A stretch of DNA of 15,303 nucleotides, taken from the NCBI GenBank assembly GCA_020027415.1, contig JAHRAW010000204.1:1-15303 (forward strand), given 5' to 3'. The notes under the pieces are model-generated. The model worked only from the letters and a program-made list of their open reading frames with translations, searched no databases and was not told the DNA's origin. Of the stretch, positions 6,671 through 12,469 are shown one piece after another (within the stretch, counting starts at the first letter, position 1; the number at the start of each line of letters is the position of its first letter). Source of the stretch: Gammaproteobacteria bacterium (GTDB lineage: Bacteria > Pseudomonadota > Gammaproteobacteria > Arenicellales > Poriferihabitantaceae). Both the position numbers and the translations under genes were made by a program.

Positions 6671-7807
6671 TTGAAATTCACCCGCCAAACCGCCGCGCAA
6701 CCGCCGATCTTTGCGCATGCGCATGGAGAGCCCGATTGCATCGGGGTTCTGCTGACCAATATCGGCTCGCCGGATTCGGCGCGCACCGCCGATGTGCGCC
6801 GCTATCTCAAACAATTTCTATCGGATCGGCGCGTAATTGAAGTGCCGCGCATCATCTGGTTTTGGGTGTTGCATTTAATCATCTTAACCACCCGTCCGCG
6901 CAAAACCGCCGCCGCCTATCAAAAGGTGTGGCGCGAAGATGGTTCGCCGCTACTGCGTATTTCCATCCGCCAACAACGCAAACTGCAACAACGTTTGGCG
7001 CAGCATGGCGCTTCAATTGCCGCCCCCAATTTATTCACCGTGCAATTGGGCATGCGCTATGGCAACCCGTCCATCCAAGCCGCGCTGGCAAAGTTGCGCG
7101 CGGCGGGCGCGCGGCGGTTGTTAGTGCTACCGTTGTATCCGCAGTATTCGGCGACCACCACCGCCTCCGCGTTTGACGCCGTATGCGCCGAGTTATCCGC
7201 TTGGCGGTGGCTGCCCGCGGTGCGCTTGATTAATCACTATCACGATCACCCCGGCTACCTTCGCGCGTTGGCGAATCGGGTTCGGGAGTACCGAAAAATG
7301 CATGGCGGCAGTGAATTGTTGCTGATGTCTTTCCATGGTCTGCCGCAAGCCTATTTTACCGCCGGCGACCCCTATCATTGCCAATGCTGGAAAACCGCCC
7401 GCCTACTGGCGGCACAACTGCAACTGGAAGATAAAGATTGGCAAGTGAGTTTTCAATCCAGGCTGGGCGCGCAGCCATGGTTGCAACCCTATACCGCGCA
7501 AACTTTAACCGCCGCCGCGCAAGCCGGCATACGCAACGTGCAAGTAATCTGCCCGGGCTTCAGCGCCGACTGCTTGGAAACATTGGAAGAAACGGCGCTG
7601 AAAAACGGCGACATTTTCAGGCGCGCCGGCGGCACTAAATACGGCTACATTCCGTGCTTGAACGACCACGATGAGCACATCGCGGCGTTAACCGACCTCA
7701 TCCTTGACAACAGCGGCAACTGGATTAACGACTGGCGGGCGCAACAAACCGCCGCCAATCGCCGCGAACAACTGCGCCGCGCGACCGCGATGGGCGCCCG
7801 CGCTTGA
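6671..7807 (+). CDS. hemH: Ferrochelatase
   Basis: Protoporphyrin ferrochelatase, the last step of heme synthesis, inserting Fe2+ into protoporphyrin IX. From the TTG at 6671 the protein has 378 residues. GVLLTNIGSPD at 25-35 and VRRYLKQFLSD (42-52) are the N-terminal signature. MSFHGLP at 219-225 has the catalytic H222. GDPYHCQC (232-239), FQSRLGAQPWLQPYT (261-275) and CLETLEE at 301-307 (E303, proton acceptor) complete the active site. The start is uncertain: the open frame reaches a TTG at 6635, but MKFTRQT beginning at 6671 resembles the MRFxPEP-type N-termini of proteobacterial ferrochelatases, and the intervening codons come from a simple repeat. No clear Shine-Dalgarno precedes either. 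A sigma70-type promoter lies at 6483-6511. The basic C-terminal tail after about 350 is slightly longer than usual and probably not essential. Confidence 0.96.
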   Translation: MKFTRQTAAQPPIFAHAHGEPDCIGVLLTNIGSPDSARTADVRRYLKQFLSDRRVIEVPRIIWFWVLHLIILTTRPRKTAAAYQKVWREDGSPLLRISIRQQRKLQQRLAQHGASIAAPNLFTVQLGMRYGNPSIQAALAKLRAAGARRLLVLPLYPQYSATTTASAFDAVCAELSAWRWLPAVRLINHYHDHPGYLRALANRVREYRKMHGGSELLLMSFHGLPQAYFTAGDPYHCQCWKTARLLAAQLQLEDKDWQVSFQSRLGAQPWLQPYTAQTLTAAAQAGIRNVQVICPGFSADCLETLEETALKNGDIFRRAGGTKYGYIPCLNDHDEHIAALTDLILDNSGNWINDWRAQQTAANRREQLRRATAMGARA

Positions 7808-7872
7808 ACGCAAGCCGCTGGCAAACCAAATCACCGTTGATATCGGCGCCGCCGCCGGCCTGCAACGGCTGA

Positions 7873-7905
7873 TTGCCGAACAGCTACCACGCGCATGTTC
7901 GGCAA
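7873..7905. repeat. Perfect 10-bp inverted repeat in hemH-folE gap
   Basis: TTGCCGAACA at 7873-7882 is matched exactly by its reverse complement at 7896-7905, with a 13-base spacer; the half-site centres are 23 bases apart. There is no run of T after either arm, so it is not a standard rho-independent terminator. It lies about 65 bases after the hemH stop and about 50 bases before the folE -10 box. It could be an mRNA 3' stem for hemH or a dimeric-regulator operator. Confidence 0.6.
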
Positions 7906-7953
7906 AGTAAATCGCCCAAGCAATCAAACCGACTAAACCAACTAATCGGCGAG

Positions 7954-7962
7954 TGCTACAAT
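7954..7962 (+). promoter_or_regulatory. Extended -10 promoter for folE
   Basis: TGCTACAAT contains the extended -10 TGn followed by TACAAT, five of six to consensus. No good -35 box is present at 16-18 bases upstream, as is usual for extended -10 promoters. The predicted start near 7969 leaves a leader of about 23 bases before the folE ATG. A near-identical element precedes dctP. Confidence 0.6.
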
Positions 7963-7991
7963 AACGCGCCCCAACCGTGAGATGAAACCGC

Positions 7992-8552
7992 ATGACTGAT
8001 ACTGACTCCATCGCAGCGCACTACCTTGGGCTGTTGAACGCCATCGGCGAAAACCCGGCGCGTGATGGGCTACAAAAAACCCCGGCAAGAGCCGCCAAGG
8101 CGTTGCAGTATTTGACCTATGGGTATCAACAGAAACTCGCAGAGGTGGTCAATGGCGCGGTTTTTGAATCCAACAACGACCAGATGGTAATCACCCAAGA
8201 TATTGAGGTGTACTCGCTGTGCGAGCATCATATTCTGCCGTTTATCGGCAAGTGTCATATTGCCTATCTGCCAGCCGGCAGGGTGATTGGTCTGTCTAAA
8301 CTCGCGCGCATTGCGGATATGTATGCGCGGCGTTTGCAAATCCAAGAAAACCTGACCGACCAGATTGCCAATGCGGTGGAATCCATCACCGCGGCGCGCG
8401 GCGTCGGCGTGATTATTGAAGCAAAACACATGTGCATGATGATGCGCGGCGCGCATAAACAAAATTCGGTGATGAAAACATCCACCATGTTGGGGCGTTT
8501 CCGCACCGACCACCGCACCCGCGCCGAATTTCTAACCTTGATTAGCGATTAG
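7992..8552 (+). CDS. folE: GTP cyclohydrolase I
   Basis: A 186-residue type I GTP cyclohydrolase (FolE1). It converts GTP to 7,8-dihydroneopterin triphosphate for folate and related pterin pathways, as a cytoplasmic homodecamer. Zinc ligands are visible as C77 and H80 in SLCEHH (75-80) and C148 in KHMCMMMRG (145-153). GLSKLARI (100-107) and LTDQIAN (121-127) are the other family signatures, and NPARDGLQKTPARAAKA (21-37) is the usual N-terminal segment. Its length equals the short proteobacterial form. The ATG at 7992 follows a weak GAG-containing ribosome site and the extended -10 promoter. The next gene starts 53 bases after its stop and may be cotranscribed. No oddity is visible. Confidence 0.97.
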   Translation: MTDTDSIAAHYLGLLNAIGENPARDGLQKTPARAAKALQYLTYGYQQKLAEVVNGAVFESNNDQMVITQDIEVYSLCEHHILPFIGKCHIAYLPAGRVIGLSKLARIADMYARRLQIQENLTDQIANAVESITAARGVGVIIEAKHMCMMMRGAHKQNSVMKTSTMLGRFRTDHRTRAEFLTLISD

Positions 8553-8605
8553 GTTTGGGCGGCGGCGCGCCGATAACCATCGCCGTCCACGAACCGCAAG
8601 CTGCG

Positions 8606-9424
8606 ATGAAAGCCTTGTTAGCGGATGGGTTGAATTTGGTGCGGCGGATTTACGCGGCGCGGGCGGCAACCCAGCAACCGAATCAATCAAACTCAGGCGA
8701 ACTCATGGACGCGGTCATCGCCGCTTCGGTTGCCTCGCTGCAACGCGCGCTACGACAACATCGTCCAAGTCATTGCTTAGTGGTGCTGGACTCCGACGGG
8801 CGCAACTGGCGACACGAACTGCACCCAAACTACAAAAGCAAGCGTCCGCCCATGCCGCCACCGTTGCGGCGCGGTTTGGAGCAGTTCGCGCAGGCTGTCA
8901 ACGCCCTCGCGCTGAAATGTTTTTCGCTCTCCGGTTATGAAGCCGATGATGTGATTGCGACCACGGCGGTCAAAATTGCGCAACGCAACGGGCAGGCGTT
9001 AATCTTGTCCACCGACCGCAACTATTGCCAACTGCTGAGTCCGCATATTGCCGTGTTTGACCATTTCGGGCAACGCTACCTGGACCGCGATCTGATTATG
9101 CAACGCTTTCAAGTGCAGCCCTGGCAACTGCCCGACTTGTTGGCGTTGGCTGGCGATAGCAGCGCATCCATCCCCGGGGTGCAATCCATCGGCGTGCGCA
9201 CCGCCGCCAAACTGCTGGCTCGGCACGGCAGCCTTGAAAAATTGCTAACCGCAACCACCCTGCCGCACAAAATCAACGCCAAACTCCAACGCGGCAAGCA
9301 AGATGCGCGCTTGGCGAAAACCTTGTTCACGCTGAAAACCGACCTCAGCCTGGGGCTCAACCTCAGCCAGTTGCGCTGTTCCCATGCGGATGCGGCCGCC
9401 AATGCCGCCGCCCGCCAACCCTAA
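8606..9424 (+). CDS. xni: Xni-like flap endonuclease / 5'-3' exonuclease domain protein
   Basis: A 272-residue stand-alone 5' nuclease of the PIN/FEN fold, similar to E. coli Xni (ExoIX). Matching segments are ADGLNLVRRIYA at 6-17, NWRHELHPNYKSKRPPMP at 67-84, GYEADDVIAT at 110-119, STDRNYCQLLSP at 135-146 and LAGDSSASIPGVQSIG at 181-196, the last being the helix-three-turn-helix DNA-binding start. Metal-site acids visible are D7, D62, E112, D114, D115, D137 and D184. Two acids of the second metal site are replaced, by N139 and A187. It should bind or cut branched DNA during replication or repair. I chose ATG 8606, where the family N-terminus aligns; the frame extends to a TTG at 8555 whose 17 extra residues look spurious. 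The C-terminus ends in a short alanine-rich tail. The gene follows folE closely on the same strand. Confidence 0.9.
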   Translation: MKALLADGLNLVRRIYAARAATQQPNQSNSGELMDAVIAASVASLQRALRQHRPSHCLVVLDSDGRNWRHELHPNYKSKRPPMPPPLRRGLEQFAQAVNALALKCFSLSGYEADDVIATTAVKIAQRNGQALILSTDRNYCQLLSPHIAVFDHFGQRYLDRDLIMQRFQVQPWQLPDLLALAGDSSASIPGVQSIGVRTAAKLLARHGSLEKLLTATTLPHKINAKLQRGKQDARLAKTLFTLKTDLSLGLNLSQLRCSHADAAANAAARQP

Positions 9425-9570
9425 CCAACCACTCGGCATGCCCGCCGCCGCAAAATGTGATATCGTGCTTGCAATTAACCAAAAATGCGAGCCCGACATG
9501 CGAGCCAAGCATGCCGCCGTTGGCAAGTCAAACTCGCCGCATCAAAAACCCTCATCGGAGCCTTGTGGAA

Positions 9571-9750
9571 ATGGAAACTTGGGAGCAAATCTTGCTCGGC
9601 GTGTTTGCGTTGCTGTTGCTGATGTGGATTTTCCCGGGCGTGAAAACGATGTTGGAACGCAGCAAACAAGCGCCGAAAGACTGGTCCGGGTTTTTGCTGC
9701 CGATTGGCTTGGTGGTGGCGTTAGTGATTTTTTTAGCCGCCACCTTGTAG
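9571..9750 (+). CDS. Small two-helix membrane protein of unknown function
   Basis: A 59-residue protein starting METWEQIL. It has two hydrophobic segments, about residues 8-24 and 40-59, joined by a charged loop containing GVKTMLERSKQAPKDW. The loop and the PKDW motif look conserved rather than random, and the two helices predict an inner-membrane hairpin. I chose ATG 9571 because the reading frame upstream (to 9457) has no protein-like character; a GTG two codons earlier is also possible, with GGAG at 9557-9560 as ribosome site. It follows the nuclease gene by about 145 bases in which I see no clear promoter or terminator. I recall similar short membrane proteins in other gammaproteobacteria but cannot assign a family name or function. 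Confidence 0.7.
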   Translation: METWEQILLGVFALLLLMWIFPGVKTMLERSKQAPKDWSGFLLPIGLVVALVIFLAATL

Positions 9751-9821
9751 CCGCGCGCTTTCGCTTTGTTTTATTCGGCATCATTGCTTGCCTTAGGCGA
9801 AGCGCAACCCCGTTCATGAGT

Positions 9822-9830
9822 TGCTATACT
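9822..9830 (+). promoter_or_regulatory. Extended -10 promoter for the TRAP operon
   Basis: TGCTATACT combines TGn with TATACT (five of six to consensus). No good -35 is seen. Transcription would begin near 9837, giving a leader of roughly 140 bases before dctP. A distant, imperfect GC-rich inverted repeat (9755-9764 with 9797-9805) lies just upstream and may only mark the end of the previous unit. Confidence 0.55.
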
Positions 9831-9978
9831 ACAAGCCCCGGATTGGGATTACCGCGCGGAGAGGCATGGGCAACCAAATCATATCCGCCGCGAACAACCC
9901 ATCGGGCTTGCTCACAAACCCCGCGCCTCCGGCAACACCAATGAGGCAAACTTTAATTTACTGACGAGGCAACATGAA

Positions 9979-11100
9979 ATGAAACGTAGAGAACTCCTAA
10001 AAGGCGCCGCCGCTGGGGCAACCGTCACCGCCGTTGCGGTCGCGCTCACCAGTTGCAACCAAGACGACCAGATACAAGCCCCGGCGGTGGTGAAAAGACG
10101 CATTGATGTAACGATGGTTTCCACTTGGCCCCGCGATTTCCCCGGTCTCGGCACCGGCGCGCAGCGTTTCGCCCAGCGGGTGAACGACATGAGCGACGGG
10201 CGCATCGTGGTGGAATATTTCGCCGGCGGCGAACGCGTGAAACCGTTTGATTCATTTGACGAAGTGGCTTCCGGCAACGCGCAGATTTACCATGGCGCGG
10301 AATATTACTGGAAGGGCAAACACCCCGGCTGGGCGTATTTCACCTCAGTGCCGTTCGGCTTGACCTACACCGAAATAAACGCGTGGATTCGTTTCGGCGG
10401 CGGACAAGAACTATGGGACGAACTCGCCGGCGAAGCCGGGCTGAAAGGGCTGATGTGCGGCAATACCGGCGTGCAGATGGGTGGTTGGTTCCGTAAAGAA
10501 ATGAACTCCGCCAACGACTTCAAGGGTTTGAAAATGCGCATCCCCGGGCTTGGCGGCGATGTGCTGGCAAAACTCGGCGCCTCGCCGGTGTCGTTGCCGG
10601 GCAGCCAGATTTACGAGAACTTGGTATCCGGCGCGATTGACGCGACCGAATGGGTCGGACCGTGGAATGACGATGTGATGAAGTTCTACGAAGCCGCCAA
10701 ATACTATTACTACCCGGGCATGCATGAACCGGGCGCGATGTTGGCGATTGGCATCAACAAAGATTTCTGGGAGGGGTTATCCAAAGCCGACCAGATAATG
10801 ATTGAAGCCGCGGCGTCTATGGAAAACGATGTGATGATGGCGGAATACAACGCCAAAAACGGCGAAGCACTCGCCAAACTCATCAGCGAACAAGGCGTGC
10901 AGTTGAAACGTTTCAACGACGACATCTACGACGCCTTCGGACGCGCCGCCCAAGAAGTGTTCGCAGAAGTGGTTGAGCACAGCGGTTTGGCGCGGCGCAT
11001 TCACACCAGTTTCGTCAAAGCGCGCGCCAACATCGGCGCCTGGGCAAAGATCTCCGACCAAGAGTATGTCCGCCAACGAAACCGAGTGCTTGGTTTGTAG
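9979..11100 (+). CDS. dctP: TRAP transporter substrate-binding protein, TakP class
   Basis: A 373-residue DctP-family solute receptor. The N-terminus KRRELLKG (2-9) is a Tat-type twin-arginine signal, followed by a hydrophobic stretch and a lipobox LTSC ending at C26, so the protein is probably a lipid-anchored periplasmic receptor exported by Tat. The mature part begins a TakP-like fold. KGLKMRIPG holds R187, the carboxylate-binding arginine of the family. Q166 (TGVQMGGW) and E224-W225 in DATEWVGPWND sit at the spacing of the metal/substrate ligands of Rhodobacter TakP as I remember that structure. This points to a 2-oxo acid or similar small carboxylate, bound with a cation. GAGG-like GAGG at 9966-9969 stands nine bases before ATG 9979. 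dctQ and dctM follow. Two hairpins just after its stop may raise its message level over the permeases. Confidence 0.94.
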   Translation: MKRRELLKGAAAGATVTAVAVALTSCNQDDQIQAPAVVKRRIDVTMVSTWPRDFPGLGTGAQRFAQRVNDMSDGRIVVEYFAGGERVKPFDSFDEVASGNAQIYHGAEYYWKGKHPGWAYFTSVPFGLTYTEINAWIRFGGGQELWDELAGEAGLKGLMCGNTGVQMGGWFRKEMNSANDFKGLKMRIPGLGGDVLAKLGASPVSLPGSQIYENLVSGAIDATEWVGPWNDDVMKFYEAAKYYYYPGMHEPGAMLAIGINKDFWEGLSKADQIMIEAAASMENDVMMAEYNAKNGEALAKLISEQGVQLKRFNDDIYDAFGRAAQEVFAEVVEHSGLARRIHTSFVKARANIGAWAKISDQEYVRQRNRVLGL

Positions 11101-11110
11101 TCGATCGGCG

Positions 11111-11129
11111 GGTCGGCGGTTCGCTGACC
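11111..11129 (+). other. Hairpin 1 after dctP
   Basis: GGTCGGCG at 11111-11118 pairs with CGCTGACC at 11122-11129 (eight pairs including one G-U) around a three-base loop, starting 11 bases after the dctP stop. There is no T tract, so it is better read as an RNA-stabilising stem or weak attenuator than as a terminator. Confidence 0.55.
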
Positions 11130-11149
11130 ATCCGCGATTCATGCCTCCG

Positions 11150-11175
11150 TCCCGCCCTCTTCATCGGGGGCGGGA
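11150..11175 (+). other. Hairpin 2 in dctP-dctQ gap
   Basis: TCCCGCCC at 11150-11157 and GGGCGGGA at 11168-11175 form a perfect eight-pair, very GC-rich stem with a 10-base loop. No T run follows. Together with the first hairpin it could protect the dctP message from 3' exonucleases and lower transcription into dctQM. The rest of the 11101-11323 gap shows no gene. Confidence 0.6.
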
Positions 11176-11323
11176 TATGCGTTGGTTGGTTGATGGGACG
11201 CGCTTGCGAATTCAAAAATTTGCCGGCTTGCAGATCGCCATTTGACCGCGATATCCAAGCAATTAACCACCTTTACCGCGCGTGATATTTCCAGTTCTGA
11301 GCAACCGAGGCGACCGCGTAACC

Positions 11324-12292
11324 ATGCTATTGCGCGCGTTAGCGGCGCTGATGATGGTGGCGATGATGTTGTTTCTGCTCAACAGTTATCTGGTTTACGG
11401 GCGTGGCGGAGCCGAATTTTCCCAACTGCTCGCGCGCTTGGGGTTTTCCTCGGCGGCGCCAACCTCGCAAATACCGCTTCAAGGCTATCTGCAATGGCTC
11501 AGTTATGCGCTGATATTGCTCGCCGCGCCGCTGCTGGCGGTCGCCACCCCGGCGCGTTCGTTGCGCGATGATGCAGATTTGTATGCCGCCTTCGCCGCCT
11601 ATGTGATTCGCGCCGCCTACTGGGCGGTGTTGCTCATCGGGCTGTGCGATATGCTGATTTCGTTTCTGCGCGTGGAGGGGTTTCTGCAAACCGTGACCGG
11701 CAACCACCTCGCCATACAACTCGGCAGACCAATTTTCCGCGGCACCTATGTGCATTATCCGCTAATCGCCGTGGCGCTCGTCATGGCTTGCTTTTCCAGA
11801 TCGCTTGGTTTCATTTATCTGGCAATTTTAGTGGTGATGGCGGAATTTCAGGTGGTAGTGTCCAGTTTCGTGTTTTCTTATGAACAAGCGTTCATGGGCG
11901 ATTTGGTGCGGTTTTGGTATGCCGCCCTATTTCTGTTTGCCAGCGCCTACACTTTGGCGCACGAAGGGCATGTGCGGGTGGATGTGTTCTACGCCAACTT
12001 CAGCCGGCGCGGCAAAGCGTTGGTAAATATGGCGGGCGCAACGTTGCTTGGGTTGCCGCTGTGCTGGACGATTCTGTTGCAAGGTATGTCCAGCAAAGGC
12101 GCCAGCCTCAGCAGCCCGCTACTCGGTTTTGAAATCTCGCAGAGCGGATACGGTATGTATGTCAAATACCTGATGGCGGGATTTTTAATAATTTTCGCGG
12201 TTTCCATGGCGTTCCAGTTGGTCGCCGCCTTTCTCAAAAATGCCGCGGATTTGCGCGCAGAATCGCCGCTTCGTGGCAACATGCCAGATTGA
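11324..12292 (+). CDS. dctQ: TRAP transporter small permease, enlarged form
   Basis: A 322-residue membrane protein from ATG 11324. The C-terminal part is DctQ-like, with AHEGHVRVDVFY at roughly 211-222, the (D/E)xHxRxD-type motif after a membrane helix, followed by two further helices. About 150 residues with several additional hydrophobic segments precede it, giving about eight helices rather than the four of ordinary DctQ. Such enlarged small permeases accompany TakP-class receptors. It should form the inner-membrane scaffold that pairs with DctM. The frame can be opened to a GTG at 11282, but the ATG begins a convincing first helix (MLLRALAALMMVAMM). A GAGG at 11307-11310 is rather far (13 bases) from it. 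Gaps on both sides are long: 223 bases after dctP and 177 before dctM. Confidence 0.88.
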   Translation: MLLRALAALMMVAMMLFLLNSYLVYGRGGAEFSQLLARLGFSSAAPTSQIPLQGYLQWLSYALILLAAPLLAVATPARSLRDDADLYAAFAAYVIRAAYWAVLLIGLCDMLISFLRVEGFLQTVTGNHLAIQLGRPIFRGTYVHYPLIAVALVMACFSRSLGFIYLAILVVMAEFQVVVSSFVFSYEQAFMGDLVRFWYAALFLFASAYTLAHEGHVRVDVFYANFSRRGKALVNMAGATLLGLPLCWTILLQGMSSKGASLSSPLLGFEISQSGYGMYVKYLMAGFLIIFAVSMAFQLVAAFLKNAADLRAESPLRGNMPD

Positions 12293-12469
12293 CAACCGCC
12301 ATGTGGCACTGGGCGATCTTGCCGCTCACCATCGGATATCACCTGGCGACTTGTGCGGAGTTTTAGGTCGGCTAAGCACGCGCGCAGACTCAACCAAATT
12401 TTCGCGCGGTTGCTGGTCGACATTGCGATGTGGATACGGTTTATTTAACACGAATTTTTTTAATTTTTT
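12293..12469 (+). other. dctQ-dctM gap with T-rich leader
   Basis: These 177 bases hold no recognisable gene. The last 20 bases are almost all A and T, with two T runs (12454-12460 and 12464-12469) directly against the dctM ATG, and no Shine-Dalgarno. An in-frame TAA at 12461-12463 proves that dctM cannot start further upstream. A weak promoter-like arrangement may exist around TTGCTG (about 12410) and GATACG, but I do not trust it. No stable hairpin precedes the T runs, so a terminator is not supported. Confidence 0.45.

Noticed and set aside
6377..6814. 145-codon minus-strand frame rich in Gly and Asn
   Set aside because: The composition comes from the heptamer repeat and it overlaps hemH antisense.
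7704..7910. 68-codon frame across the hemH end, ending in the palindrome
   Set aside because: It overlaps hemH, has no ribosome site, and its protein-like second half (ITVDIGAAAGLQRL) matches nothing I know; the inverted repeat better explains that sequence.
9384..9944. 186-codon plus-strand frame across the nuclease end, the small membrane gene and the dctP promoter
   Set aside because: It overlaps a more convincing membrane protein in another frame and its translation is low-complexity and proline/arginine-rich.
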